From Ferrovibrio terrae_B (GTDB lineage: Bacteria > Pseudomonadota > Alphaproteobacteria > Ferrovibrionales > Ferrovibrionaceae): 64,000 nucleotides of DNA. How positions within the stretch are numbered: position 1 is the stretch's first letter; every line of letters starts with the position of its first letter. Location: assembly GCF_943371255.1 (NCBI RefSeq), contig NZ_CALRUC010000001.1, positions 1 through 64,000 on the forward strand, read 5' to 3'. A program made the translations under genes and the position numbers. The notes under the pieces are model-generated. The model was not told where the DNA came from and did no database searches. It saw nothing but the letters and a program-made list of their open reading frames with translations. Below, one piece after another: positions 25,002 through 33,852 of this stretch.

Positions 25002-25655
25002 CTATCGTTTTGATGCTGCGCCTTTGATCGAACCGATGGCAGAGATCAGGCCCGAAATTGCACCTGTGATCCCGCCGCCGGCAGCCGGGTTCTTTTCCCC
25101 GCTTCTCAGCGTCATGTAGGTGAGTACCGCTGCCAGCAACCAAGGCGTGGCCGAGACGTACACTTCGCGGTAGTTCTCATTGATGATGAATTTTTCCAGC
25201 AGTAACTGCGGCGACCACTGGAAGTTCGATCCGAACAATGCATTGCAGAGCAGCAGCAGGTTCTGCGTCATCACCATGGCGCCGTCGGCCCAGATGGCAA
25301 ACGCAGGTGTCAATAGGAAATAAACGAACATCCGAACCGTCCAGGGCCGCGTGGTCATGCGGCTGATTGCCACCTTTACCCGTGCATCGGGCGGTAGGGT
25401 GGCCAGCGTGGCGGCATCGACATCGCCCTGCTCATTTCGCAGGCGCTCCGTCTCAGCCCGGTATTCCTCGATACGTTGCCGCATGGCATCCGCAAAAGCC
25501 TGCTGCTTTTCTGGCGGCAGGGATTCGACATCGACGCGCAGCTGCTCCGCGGTGGTGGCCGTAGTCGGTTTACCCGCGATGGTCTCGTACAGGTCCGTGC
25601 CGGCCTGAATGAGTGCCGGGATGCCGGTGATGGCGGAGAAGATCGCGCCGAGCAT
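25002..25655 (-). CDS. Holin-like membrane protein (putative)
   Basis: A 217-residue protein: an N-terminal hydrophobic/amphipathic helix (MLGAIFSAITGIPALIQ), a charged coiled region with QRIEEYRAETERLRNEQ, then membrane spans at about 105-135 (WTVRMFVYFLLTPAFAIWAD) and 170-185 (SATPWLLAAVLTYMTL), and a small Gly/Ala-rich basic tail. The arrangement resembles phage proteins annotated as 3TM-type holins. It sits 3 bp downstream of the lysin-like gene. Function is inferred from topology and position. Confidence 0.55.
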   Translation of the reverse strand: MLGAIFSAITGIPALIQAGTDLYETIAGKPTTATTAEQLRVDVESLPPEKQQAFADAMRQRIEEYRAETERLRNEQGDVDAATLATLPPDARVKVAISRMTTRPWTVRMFVYFLLTPAFAIWADGAMVMTQNLLLLCNALFGSNFQWSPQLLLEKFIINENYREVYVSATPWLLAAVLTYMTLRSGEKNPAAGGGITGAISGLISAIGSIKGAASKR

Positions 25656-25658
25656 GGG

Positions 25659-26153
25659 TCAGAGTCCCTTCGGGTAATGCCTAAGCCACTGATCCGGGGT
25701 ACCGGCGCCGAGCGCCGTGTTCCAGTGCTGCTTCCAGTAGGCCGCCAGGGCAGGCAGATCGTCGGCTGGCGGCAGCGGCGGCTTGGCGCGATAGAACTGG
25801 GCACGGGCCACGGCCACAGCGTAACAGAGATTACTGCGCATCTGTCTCACCAGATCCGGCTGGTCAGCCCGGAACTGCTGGACCTTCGCAGTCACTGCCG
25901 GTTTGTACTGCAGGAAATTCCGCCACAGGTCGTCATGGGTGGCCGCTTCCATCTGGAACAGTCCGTAGGCCGGACCATCGGCATCGTTTGCGAGTCCGAG
26001 CGCCGTTACCTGGTCAATGAACTGGAAGCCTCCGCTTTCATGCGAGGCAGTGCCGAGCAGCAATCGGCGCGCGGCTTCGCTGTTTGGGACTTCAGGCGCC
26101 ATCGCCGTGAGAACCGGGCGCAGGATGAAGCGGTCAAACTGTTGCGGGTTCAT
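25659..26153 (-). CDS. Lysozyme-like / lytic transglycosylase-like endolysin (putative)
   Basis: A 164-residue protein. TASHESGG near residues 35-42 matches the catalytic Glu-Ser motif of lysozyme-like transglycosylases, and GPAYGLFQME near 60-69 matches their YGLFQ motif. These enzymes cut the glycan backbone of peptidoglycan, here for host lysis or for genome entry. No signal peptide is seen, so export would need the adjacent holin-like protein. Placed between a LamG-like fibre gene and the holin-like gene. The TASHESGG/GLFQ pair makes this fairly secure; which of the two roles it plays is open. Confidence 0.7.
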   Translation of the reverse strand: MNPQQFDRFILRPVLTAMAPEVPNSEAARRLLLGTASHESGGFQFIDQVTALGLANDADGPAYGLFQMEAATHDDLWRNFLQYKPAVTAKVQQFRADQPDLVRQMRSNLCYAVAVARAQFYRAKPPLPPADDLPALAAYWKQHWNTALGAGTPDQWLRHYPKGL

Positions 26154-26156
26154 GAC

Positions 26157-26900
26157 TCATGCGCTCGGGCTGCTGCTGCCAGCGGTAAGTGCGCCAGTCA
26201 CAGTATAATCGCCATACCCCGACAGGTTCTGGTGCCATGTGCCGAATGGGTTGGTCAGGCAAATCTGCGGCTTCGCCCCTGTTGGCGCGCTGCCATCGAG
26301 ACCGAGGAAGACAGGCTTTCCGGCCGCGCTGCGGAATTTCTGCAGGTTGGCCGCAACACTGAGGTCGATAAAGGCATCGGTGTTAAAATAGAAATCGGCG
26401 ATATCGGCATTGAGTTTTCCGCCGCCGCCGGCCTGGTCCGCGCCGAAAGACATGGTCTCGCGGGCATATTCCAGCGTGTTGTTCAGCGCCGTGGGCGAGC
26501 CGGCGCGATCACTGGCGCCATTGATATACATCTGAGTCGTACCGGCCGCGACATCCCAGGCCATGGCAACATGCACCCAGCCAGAAGCCACGGTGTAACT
26601 GCTGGTCGAGATCATATCGAGGCTGATGGTTCCGCCCGTGGTCTCGTACATGAAGATGCGGAATTTGTTGGCGCTGGTGCGCTCCATGTATCCGTAGCCG
26701 CCGTCCTGATGCCACAGCTTCTGTGCAGCGCCGTCACCGCCTTTGAAGTTGACCCAGAGAGAGAGCGTTCCGACCTTCCCAGTGAGTGCTCCACCGGTCC
26801 AGTCCGTGGCACGCCGCATATAATCGTTCGTGCCGTCGAAGTTGACGGCATTGGCAATATAGGCAGGCGTCAGAATGTGCGGGTTCACCACGCTGATCAT
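26157..26900 (-). CDS. LamG/concanavalin-like virion protein
   Basis: A 247-residue beta-rich protein resembling a LamG-like jelly-roll domain: AVNFDGTNDYMRR near the start, TLSLWVNFKG, SGWVHVAMAWD, TQMYINGASD and a final KLNADIADFYFN. Such domains bind carbohydrates and occur in phage fibres. It overlaps the fibre-like gene upstream by 4 bp, so the two are likely made together and may form one receptor-binding appendage. Confidence 0.75.
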   Translation of the reverse strand: MISVVNPHILTPAYIANAVNFDGTNDYMRRATDWTGGALTGKVGTLSLWVNFKGGDGAAQKLWHQDGGYGYMERTSANKFRIFMYETTGGTISLDMISTSSYTVASGWVHVAMAWDVAAGTTQMYINGASDRAGSPTALNNTLEYARETMSFGADQAGGGGKLNADIADFYFNTDAFIDLSVAANLQKFRSAAGKPVFLGLDGSAPTGAKPQICLTNPFGTWHQNLSGYGDYTVTGALTAGSSSPSA

Positions 26901-28072
26901 GTCGGGTAACCGATCAGGATGACCTTCAGGCCCTTGGCGCTGCCGTTGCCGATCTGGTCGATGTCGATGGTGATCTCGGCATCATCTGCCAGGGACGTGT
27001 CGCTGAGTACCGGAGGCGTGGCGGCCGTCGTGCTGGTCTTTTCGGTGTTGTCGATGGTCAGCTTGGTCGAGAGGATCGTCGAGCCGGCCTCGTTTACATC
27101 GACAGTGAAGATCGAGCCGCTGGCCTGCGCTGTGCTGAGGCTGGCCCGGATCTCGGTGATGGTGAAGGCGTATGGCATCCGGAAGGTGGTCTTGGCCGTG
27201 CCGGTGGAGAGCGCGGTTGCTTCGTCCGAGGCGGCGATGACGATGGCCTGCTTGCGCGCGGCCGTGGACAGCTTCGCCGGGGTGACCGAGCCATCCGGCA
27301 GCACGATCTTAAGCGTGGCCCAGGTGATCGCCGTGGTGTTGAGCGTGCCGCCCTGATTGACCTGGCAGACGAAGGTGTAATCGGCCCAGGAGCTGCCCTC
27401 TTCCACGGTGACGGCCTGGCTGACCAGCTCGGCCCATGTGTCGGCATCGGTGGCACGGGTCAGCGCGGCAGCCGCGCCGTTGAAGACATAGACGCCATTC
27501 TCGGCAGGCGCGGTCTGGTCCTTCAGCAGCACGCGGTCGCTGGCGCTGAGCGTGATGCCATCCAGTGAAGACGGCGCCGAGGATACGCTGACATTGGCGA
27601 CAGAGGCCGCACGCACAGAGGGGCGCCACTTCAGGCCGGCGACGGCGGCCTCGGCGGCAGCCTGGGCGGCAAGTGCCTGCGCCGCACTGGTGGCGGCGTT
27701 GATGGCATCGACACTGGTGCCTTCCGCCTGCGCGGTGATCTCGGCCAGAATGGCCTGCACTCGGGCGACCAGCGCATATAGTTCGTCGTCGCCGGACTTG
27801 GGCCGGATCACACCGGTATCGTGGTCCGGGATGCTGAGGCCGCTGGCGGTCAGGATCACCGCCTGGTCGATATACACGGCTTGGGCAAACTTGCCCTCAG
27901 AGTCCAGCGTCTGGGGATTCTCAAGCTCGGTCGTGCCGGTGGTGGCGGCATAGAGCGTGGCGAGCGTCGCGGTCTTGGCGCCGTCCTCGTCAGCCACATA
28001 GGCCGTAACCGTGCCGCCAATATAGATCGGGTTTGCCAGGCCGAAGTCCGGGACAAGCGTGCGCTGGGCCAT
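26897..28072 (-). CDS. Tail fibre-like protein
   Basis: A 391-residue protein. It opens with a virion-attachment-type sequence (FGLANPIYIGGTVTAYVADE), followed by LENPQTLDSEGKFAQAVYID, which is common at the head end of podovirus fibres. A central Ala-rich coiled-coil (AINAATSAAQALAAQAAAEAA, about 125-145) would trimerise. Then come VLLKDQTAPAENGVYVF, a short motif often seen in phage fibres, and a beta-rich tip. It likely links the tail to the LamG-like protein encoded next. No catalytic residues seen. Confidence 0.7.
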   Translation of the reverse strand: MAQRTLVPDFGLANPIYIGGTVTAYVADEDGAKTATLATLYAATTGTTELENPQTLDSEGKFAQAVYIDQAVILTASGLSIPDHDTGVIRPKSGDDELYALVARVQAILAEITAQAEGTSVDAINAATSAAQALAAQAAAEAAVAGLKWRPSVRAASVANVSVSSAPSSLDGITLSASDRVLLKDQTAPAENGVYVFNGAAAALTRATDADTWAELVSQAVTVEEGSSWADYTFVCQVNQGGTLNTTAITWATLKIVLPDGSVTPAKLSTAARKQAIVIAASDEATALSTGTAKTTFRMPYAFTITEIRASLSTAQASGSIFTVDVNEAGSTILSTKLTIDNTEKTSTTAATPPVLSDTSLADDAEITIDIDQIGNGSAKGLKVILIGYPT

Positions 28073-28074
28073 GG

Positions 28075-28824
28075 TCAGTAATCCCGGTAAGCGGTCTGAT
28101 TGGGGGCGTCGAAGTTCTCGCGGTTCTCAAAGGCCAGCAGTTCTTTCTTGGCGACGATTGCGACGTCGCGCAGGCGATCAAGTCGGCCGGATGGCAGGTT
28201 GCGGACCGTGCCGTCGCCAAGCGATGCGGCCAGTTCGTAGATGGCCCATTTTTGCCAGGACTGCCGCAGGCCATGCTGCAGGCTGCCCTCGCTCTGCACG
28301 CCGGCGGCTGGCCGGTTGCCGGAGACCGTGTTCGCAAAGGTCTGGACACTCAGCTCGATGCGGCGGGTCTGACCTGCCGAGACATCGAACTGCGCCACGG
28401 GATAGGTGTAGAGCACAGGATTGACCAGACGCTCGACATAGACCCCGGTGGGGTCACCGACATCGTCCTTGTTCGTCACGGCGTTGTAGGTCTGGTAATC
28501 CAGCATGGTCAGCGGGGTGCGCGAGCCGGTTTCGTCGATTAACGTGGCGCCGTTGATGAACTGGAGATCGTTGGTTGGGGCCGAGGCGTTGAGCGCGTTC
28601 GGCAGCTGGTAGCTGCGCTGCGCGGTCACGAGCGGCAGGCTGACTTCATTGCGGATCAGCCAGAAAATCTGGGTGGAGCCCGACAGGTGGGCCATGATGA
28701 GGTCCAGCCACGTGAGTCCTACCCTGAGTTCCGTCCCGTCGGCGGCGCTGTCGTTGATGGAATACGCGCCGATCTTGCGAAGCGATTCCTCAACAACTTG
28801 CACCGCCGACAGGATTGCGGACAT
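28075..28824 (-). CDS. P22 gp4-like head-tail adaptor
   Basis: A 249-residue protein like the P22 gp4/packaged-DNA-stabilisation adaptors: an N-terminal helical region (SAVQVVEESLRKIGAY, ELRVGLTWLDLIMAHLSG), QRSYQLPNAL, a mid TYNAVTNKDDVGDPTGVYVER and a final LRDVAIVAKKELLAF helix. Adaptors of this family bind beneath the portal and receive the gp10-like plug. Gene order portal, capsid, adaptor, gp10 agrees. It ends 2 bp before the fibre gene start. Confidence 0.75.
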   Translation of the reverse strand: MSAILSAVQVVEESLRKIGAYSINDSAADGTELRVGLTWLDLIMAHLSGSTQIFWLIRNEVSLPLVTAQRSYQLPNALNASAPTNDLQFINGATLIDETGSRTPLTMLDYQTYNAVTNKDDVGDPTGVYVERLVNPVLYTYPVAQFDVSAGQTRRIELSVQTFANTVSGNRPAAGVQSEGSLQHGLRQSWQKWAIYELAASLGDGTVRNLPSGRLDRLRDVAIVAKKELLAFENRENFDAPNQTAYRDY

Positions 28825-28830
28825 TCAGGA

Positions 28831-29892
28831 TCAGCCGAACATACGGTCGAGCTGGGTCTTATCCATCTCGTCGCCGCCGCCTTCGGCCTGCTGCGGGGAG
28901 GTGGCCGCCACGATGAAGGCGATCATCTCGTTGCGCTCGCTGTTGCCGCCGTAGCGTTCGCCGCCGTTCAGGGTGTGGCACCGGTTCAGCAGCGCCTTGT
29001 TGGTCAGTTCATCCAGCGAGGCGATCACCTGGCTGGGCGACAGCGCGTGAATGTTTACCTGACGCTGCGAGGGATCAGCGATCGGCTCGTAGCGCTTGCC
29101 CGTGTTCGGGTCGGTGACGATGAACGCTTTGTGCTTGACGAACTTCATGGCGTGAGAGGCCGGCATGCGCTTGGCCTTGCCGTGCTCGAACAGATGGGTG
29201 ATCTCGTCACCGTTCACGAGAATGGTGTGTTCGCGCTTCGGGTGGCTGATGGTCGCCGTGGTGTCCAGCACATCGAGGTCGGTTGAAGCCTCGACCGGCT
29301 GGGCGGCCTGGGCATTCACGCCACGCAGACCAGTGACAGGGCCCGCGCCGGGGCGGGCAACCTGCATCGGCGGCAGATCGGGCACGCTGTAAGTGCCGTC
29401 CTCGAAGACATAGACCAGCTTGCCCTGCTGGATTTTGTTGGCCGAAGCGGCCTCGATGCTCATATCGAGGGTGCCGCCCATCAAACCGTCCGGGGTCTCT
29501 ATGCTCAGCTCGACCACTTCGGCCGAGCCCGGCTTCGGCTTCAGACCGGTGACGAGGAAGGCTGTCGGCACGGCGTTGACGACGGACGGTTGCGCCACTT
29601 CGGGCTGCGGTGCGATGGTCTTGGCCGCGTCGACGTTGAGGGCGGGACCGGGGGCGGCATCACTGACAGGATCGGGGTCGATCCCGAACTGGTGACCGGT
29701 GCCGGCCGAGGCGTTGTCGCCTTCCGGAGCGACGCCCTGCAGGCGCTGTGCGCCGGGCTGAACATCAGCCTGCGGCTGAGCGCTGATCGGCGATGGATCG
29801 GGCGCCTTACCCTGCTCCGCCGCGTTCTGATTCTGCTGATTGGCCGCACCGCTCTGGGCGCCGGCCTGTTTTGCCGTCTGCTTTGCCATCAC
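28831..29892 (-). CDS. Virion structural protein with disordered N-terminus (putative)
   Basis: A 353-residue protein. The first ~100 residues are Ala/Gln/Pro-rich and probably disordered. After that comes a folded part with PTAFLVTGLKPKPGSAEVVE, GTYSVPDLPPMQV and VNGDEITHLFEHGKAKRM, and a C-terminal helical region with LDELTNKALLNRC. No family recognised. It lies between the capsid-block protein and the gp4-like adaptor, which suggests a head or connector role. Two adjacent Met codons (29892 and 29889) are both possible starts. Confidence 0.6.
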   Translation of the reverse strand: MMAKQTAKQAGAQSGAANQQNQNAAEQGKAPDPSPISAQPQADVQPGAQRLQGVAPEGDNASAGTGHQFGIDPDPVSDAAPGPALNVDAAKTIAPQPEVAQPSVVNAVPTAFLVTGLKPKPGSAEVVELSIETPDGLMGGTLDMSIEAASANKIQQGKLVYVFEDGTYSVPDLPPMQVARPGAGPVTGLRGVNAQAAQPVEASTDLDVLDTTATISHPKREHTILVNGDEITHLFEHGKAKRMPASHAMKFVKHKAFIVTDPNTGKRYEPIADPSQRQVNIHALSPSQVIASLDELTNKALLNRCHTLNGGERYGGNSERNEMIAFIVAATSPQQAEGGGDEMDKTQLDRMFG

Positions 29893-29931
29893 TGGCCTCT
29901 TTCAGTTGGGGTCGCCGTCAGTGGAAAGAAA

Positions 29932-29963
29932 CAGGGCCGGGGGGACGGCACTCCCCGGCCCTG
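29932..29963 (-). terminator. Likely terminator after the capsid-block gene
   Basis: CAGGGCCGGGG and CCCCGGCCCTG pair perfectly over 11 bp around a 10-base loop. On the minus strand TTTCTTTCC follows. It lies in the 93-bp gap between two late genes and probably sets capsid-protein dosage. Confidence 0.75.
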
Positions 29964-29985
29964 CCCTCACGCAGAGACCCGCGGC

Positions 29986-30708
29986 TTACGCCGGCAGGGT
30001 CACCGGGAAGATGCCGAAGCCCTTCGCGGTGTCGGCACCGGCCGACAGCGTGTAGGTGATCGACCGCGCCGTGGAGACCACGACATGGCTTTCCGGGGCT
30101 TCGTCGCCGGCGTTGGCACTGTCCTGTACGAACAGGAGCGCGCCGAGCGTCGGGGTGCCGTTGGCCAGGGTCGGCTTGACCATGACGGCCGACGCGACCG
30201 AGACGAGATCGAGGAAGCCATCGGGGTCGCCAGACTCCGAAGTCTTTCCACCGAAATCGATGGTTTCGGTCGCATCCGCAACCGTCACCAGCAGACCAAG
30301 TCCGAGGCCATGCACGATCGTATTGGTGACGAAATCGAGGCCGGTATCGGTCTCGGTCGCATCGCCAGCCTGGTCGGCATAGCTGAACGGAATCTTGTAG
30401 ACCTGCATCAGCGCCGTATTGACGAAGTAAGCCGCATCGCCGCCCGGCTTCACGCCGGCCAGTCGGATGGATTCTCCGTTCGGCCCGATGCCGTAAAGAT
30501 CGACCTGCGTGGCGGTGTCCGCCACCCAGAACTCGATCTTGCCGTAGGTGATCGCGACCGGATTGGACGCGGCCAGCCCGGCCTTGGTGTACAGGGTCTG
30601 CTTCGAAGCGTCGCCGCTCTGGCAGACAATGACGGCGCCGCCACTTTGCGTGATGGCGGCGCCGGTGCGCTCGTCGTGCAGTTGCACGGAATAGTGCAGC
30701 ATACCCAT
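29986..30708 (-). CDS. Capsid-block structural protein (decoration-like)
   Basis: A 240-residue beta-rich, acidic protein (GGAVIVCQSGDASKQTLYT, KIEFWVADTATQVDLYG, DTAKGFGIFPVTLPA at the end). It directly follows the major capsid gene and precedes a terminator, a position typical of decoration or head-stabilising proteins made in high amounts. AAGGAG lies 9 bp upstream of the ATG at 30708. No family is recognised, so the role is inferred from location. Confidence 0.6.
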   Translation of the reverse strand: MGMLHYSVQLHDERTGAAITQSGGAVIVCQSGDASKQTLYTKAGLAASNPVAITYGKIEFWVADTATQVDLYGIGPNGESIRLAGVKPGGDAAYFVNTALMQVYKIPFSYADQAGDATETDTGLDFVTNTIVHGLGLGLLVTVADATETIDFGGKTSESGDPDGFLDLVSVASAVMVKPTLANGTPTLGALLFVQDSANAGDEAPESHVVVSTARSITYTLSAGADTAKGFGIFPVTLPA

Positions 30709-30735
30709 TGTCTGGGTCTCCTTCTGCGCTAGGGG

Positions 30736-31848
30736 TTAGGCCGCAGCCGCGGCGGTCTTCAGCGAGATCACGCCGAAGTCCTCGCGGGAGCCGCCATCAG
30801 GGGTGGACTTGAACTGCGGCTTGAGCAGCCCGATCATCCGGCCAGTCGCGATACCAGGCTTGTCGCCGTAGTCCGTGCTGCTGGATTCGGCCATGTCGGT
30901 GTTGCCGATCGTGGCCAGGCCGAGCGCCTGCGAACCGAGCAGCGCGTGCTGCGCACCGTGAATGGTGCCGCCCGAGCCCCAGCGGTTGCTGGACGACAGC
31001 CCAAGGGTGTTGAACACCTTGTTGTGGCTGTGGATCACCACGCCCTGCACCACGGCCACAGCGTTCTGGAACAGCGGGTTCTTGCTGCCGCGTTCCGCCG
31101 CACTGCGGACGATGGTCTGGTAAGTGGTGTCCTTCTGCAGGTCACGCAGACCTTCAGTCGAGAGCACCAGGGCGTAGTAGTTCTTGCCGCCTTCGCGGAT
31201 CGGCTTCAGCTTCTTGCGTTCAGCGAACGCCTTCAGGCTGACGACCAGGTTCCAGTCGACCTTGTCGCTGGCAGTCAGCGTGCCTTCCGAGGTCGCCGAA
31301 CCGGCATACATGATGCGGTTGGACGAGGCGGCGGACACGTCGGCCCCAAACGACAGCTGGGGCAGCTGCGACGCACCGCGGGTGGTGCCGTTGGTATTCA
31401 GCGTATAGCTGCGGCCCGCGATGGTCAGGAAGCCCAGTTCGTCGATCTTGTCGGCGATCCAGAAGGCCAGCTTGTTCTTGGCGGTGGCACGGAAGCGGAT
31501 GACAGTTGCCTGCTCCGCCATCTTGCCCTTGGACTTCACGCCATTGCGCAGGTGGTCGATGCGGATAACCTGAGCATCGTTGACCAGCGCTTCTTCGCTG
31601 CCTTCCAGCACGTTGTTGCCGACAACGCCGTCACCCTGCATGTCGAGCACCAGCTGCATGACACATTCCGTGCCACGCTCGGTCTCGGTCAGCTTGGTGA
31701 TGCGCTGGATCGGCTTGGACATATCGGTGTCGTTCTTGCCGATGAAGCCCGCGCTGAACCAGAAGGACTCGTCGCGACCCTGCGTCCAGGTCTCGGCGGC
31801 CCAGAGACGCTTTTGCGCGTCGGTGAGTGCACCAAAGTCGGTCTGCAT
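30736..31848 (-). CDS. Major capsid protein, N4-gp56 / DUF4043 type
   Basis: A 370-residue protein matching the N4-gp56/DUF4043 capsid type: early FGALTDAQKRLWAAETW, then RITKLTETERGTECVMQLVL, LEGSEEALVNDAQVIRIDHL with GVKSKGKM, and later HALLGSQALGLA. It forms the icosahedral shell around the scaffold protein. It follows the scaffolding-like gene by 12 bp, the common scaffold-capsid order. The Ala-rich end is usual. It is combined with P22-like portal and tail proteins here, a mixed module origin. Confidence 0.85.
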   Translation of the reverse strand: MQTDFGALTDAQKRLWAAETWTQGRDESFWFSAGFIGKNDTDMSKPIQRITKLTETERGTECVMQLVLDMQGDGVVGNNVLEGSEEALVNDAQVIRIDHLRNGVKSKGKMAEQATVIRFRATAKNKLAFWIADKIDELGFLTIAGRSYTLNTNGTTRGASQLPQLSFGADVSAASSNRIMYAGSATSEGTLTASDKVDWNLVVSLKAFAERKKLKPIREGGKNYYALVLSTEGLRDLQKDTTYQTIVRSAAERGSKNPLFQNAVAVVQGVVIHSHNKVFNTLGLSSSNRWGSGGTIHGAQHALLGSQALGLATIGNTDMAESSSTDYGDKPGIATGRMIGLLKPQFKSTPDGGSREDFGVISLKTAAAAA

Positions 31849-31860
31849 TGCAGTTACCTT

Positions 31861-32907
31861 TCAGGTTTGGAGGATTCGGCGCCTCGTCGCCTCCGGCAGT
31901 GCACCGATCTCGTCGTCGCTCATGTTCATCAGAGCGGCGTCACTGAGTTCGGTGCTCGGAGCGGCTGAGCCGCCGAGATTGCTGATGTCCGGCGCAATCC
32001 TCTCCGCGAGACCGAGCTTTCCGGCTCGGGCAGCAGCGGTCGCAGATGGCGCCGGCGGTGTGGTGGTTTGGGTCGTTGCAGCAGGACCGTTGGCAGCAGC
32101 AGGCTTCTTGAGATCTTTGCCCGTCATCACAGGACCGAACCTGTCCGAGAGCTGCGCCATACGCTGACGCAGCAGGAAGGTGTCGGCCGAGCCTTCGCCG
32201 ATGGTTTTCCCTTCGGCGGAGAACGACTTCCGCGCTTCGGTCTCAATGAAGATCCATTGCGCGTCGTCGAGGATGCCGTCTTTGGCATAGGGATGGAGTT
32301 CTTCGAGCTGCTGGGTCAGCGACTCAAGGAACAGGTCATCCTGCTGTACCGGTGCGGCGGCGGGCTTCTCAGTGAGGGCCCGGGCTTCGCGGTCCAGCGC
32401 GATCTCTTTTTCACGCCACTCTTTGGCTGAAAGTTTGCCCTGGTCGAACTGGTCAGCCAGGCCGAGCTTGTCAGCTTCGATCTGGGCGATGGTCCGGGCC
32501 GGGGCCGCCGGTGCGGCAGGTGCCGCTGGCGTGTCCGCAGGTTTGCCCGCGCTCAGCGCACCTTCGAGGAAGGCGTTCCGCTTCACGAGGTCTTCCTGCC
32601 GTTTCAGCACTTCATCAAGCCTGGCCTTCGGGATCATGGGTTGATCCGGCTGGCCGGCCGGCTTAGCTGAGGCGGTCTGCGGCGGCGTTGTGGTCGCTGC
32701 AGGCGCGACAGGGGCTGCCGGCTTGGAATCCGGTTGCGCGGCAGCAGGCTTCGCTGCGGTTTCGATGTCAGCCTTGGCCGCCGCAATATCGAGTGCGTCG
32801 GGGTCGTCGGCTTCGATCGGCGCTTTCACGAGTTCGCGAACTTCTATGCCGTTCGCTAGATCGGGATGGACGGAATCCGAGTGGTCGCTTGTCTGCTCTA
32901 CGGTCAT
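31861..32907 (-). CDS. Scaffolding-like protein
   Basis: A 348-residue acidic, Ala/Pro-rich protein with long disordered stretches (about 50-90, 115-140, 260-300) and helical segments such as ARLDEVLKRQEDLVKRNAFL and FLLRQRMAQLSDRF. The composition, helices and place immediately before the capsid gene are those of phage scaffolding proteins, which guide procapsid assembly and leave the head. No specific motif confirms it. A terminator lies upstream at 33020-33048, so a promoter in 32908-33019 probably drives the scaffold-capsid segment. Confidence 0.7.
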   Translation of the reverse strand: MTVEQTSDHSDSVHPDLANGIEVRELVKAPIEADDPDALDIAAAKADIETAAKPAAAQPDSKPAAPVAPAATTTPPQTASAKPAGQPDQPMIPKARLDEVLKRQEDLVKRNAFLEGALSAGKPADTPAAPAAPAAPARTIAQIEADKLGLADQFDQGKLSAKEWREKEIALDREARALTEKPAAAPVQQDDLFLESLTQQLEELHPYAKDGILDDAQWIFIETEARKSFSAEGKTIGEGSADTFLLRQRMAQLSDRFGPVMTGKDLKKPAAANGPAATTQTTTPPAPSATAAARAGKLGLAERIAPDISNLGGSAAPSTELSDAALMNMSDDEIGALPEATRRRILQT

Positions 32908-33019
32908 GACTTCCTCTTTCGCGGGATAGCGGCAACGCCCGTTGGCCCGGCGGCGGCGGCTCGATTACGGTTCGGCCAGACCGAAAGCGCCCGGATGCCC
33001 GGCGGCGGCGACCAAATGC

Positions 33020-33048
33020 AAAAGGCCCCGGATTTCTCCGAGGCCTTT
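33020..33048 (-). terminator. Intrinsic terminator between packaging and capsid segments
   Basis: AAAGGCC and GGCCTTT arms (33042-33048 and 33021-33027) with inner CGG/CCG pairs form a stem; on the minus strand it ends in TTTTGC. It follows the coiled-coil gene that ends at 33074. Confidence 0.75.
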
Positions 33049-33073
33049 GCGCGCTGGTCAGGCGGTGGTTCTG

Positions 33074-33343
33074 TTAGCGGCGCAGTTGCTGCTGCCGGCG
33101 TGTCTCTTCGACGACGAATTGCAGGTTGGCCTCGATGCGCGCCAGGCGCTCCGCGACCATGGTGTCTGACTTGCGACTTTCGTTCAGTTCGCGCTTCAGG
33201 TCGTTGATCTGCGCGTCCTGATGCTTGATGTCGGCCTGTGTCGAGCCCCAGGTGATGGCACCGACCAGGCTGGCCGTGATGATGTGCGGCAGCAGCTTTT
33301 CAAACCACGGCCCCCTGCCGTTCTGGTGGCTGGCGTCTGCCAT
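33074..33343 (-). CDS. Small membrane-anchored coiled-coil protein
   Basis: An 89-residue protein with one membrane span (LLPHIITASLVGAITWGST, about 17-35) followed by a charged coiled-coil (IKHQDAQINDLKRELNES, ERLARIEANLQFVVEE). The single span plus periplasmic or cytoplasmic coil resembles phage spanin or holin accessory proteins, but no family is recognised and it is away from the lysin gene. The ATG at 33343 follows the upstream gene stop closely (2 bp). Confidence 0.6.
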   Translation of the reverse strand: MADASHQNGRGPWFEKLLPHIITASLVGAITWGSTQADIKHQDAQINDLKRELNESRKSDTMVAERLARIEANLQFVVEETRRQQQLRR

Positions 33344-33345
33344 GA

Positions 33346-33852
33346 TCAGGGCCGCGCGCTCGGGGCAGCTTCGCCCTGCGCCTGTTTGAAGGTCTGGCCT
33401 TCCTTGGGGTCCAGCACCTCGATCATGAGATGCTTGCGCCGCTGCCATGCGATTTCGCACTGCTCCAGCCACGCATCTGGCCCGGCGTTCAGGATGTCCC
33501 AGATCGGGTCCAGGATCTCAACGGTAAAGGCCGGGTCGCCGTCGCTGTCGAACCAGATCATCACCGCGCGCTGATAGGTGCGGCCGGTGCTGCCCAGCAG
33601 GAACACGGAACTCGGGTGCGTCCAGCCGACGTACCAAAAGCCGTCATGGTGCAGATGTTTGTTCAGCGCCCTCGCCATGTCGCAGGCGAACATCATGCAG
33701 TCTGCCGCCCAGTCCAAAGCCGGCTGGTCGCTCAGCAGCACGGCATTGCCGTCTCGCATGACGGTGACACCGCACCATGCGGTGCCGGCCGCTTCTTCGT
33801 CAAAACGGTCCGTTACGGCCGTCGACTGGTAGAGCCGGCGATCAATCATCAT
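33346..33852 (-). CDS. Hypothetical protein next to the portal (168 aa)
   Basis: A 168-residue protein rich in Trp and Asp (GFWYVGWTHPSSVFLLGS, AVMIWFDSDGDPAFTVEILD, LDPIWDILNAGPDAW). It is probably a small globular beta/alpha protein. No family recognised. It overlaps the end of the portal gene by 4 bp, so it is co-translated with it and may assist head assembly. Confidence 0.6.
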   Translation of the reverse strand: MMIDRRLYQSTAVTDRFDEEAAGTAWCGVTVMRDGNAVLLSDQPALDWAADCMMFACDMARALNKHLHHDGFWYVGWTHPSSVFLLGSTGRTYQRAVMIWFDSDGDPAFTVEILDPIWDILNAGPDAWLEQCEIAWQRRKHLMIEVLDPKEGQTFKQAQGEAAPSARP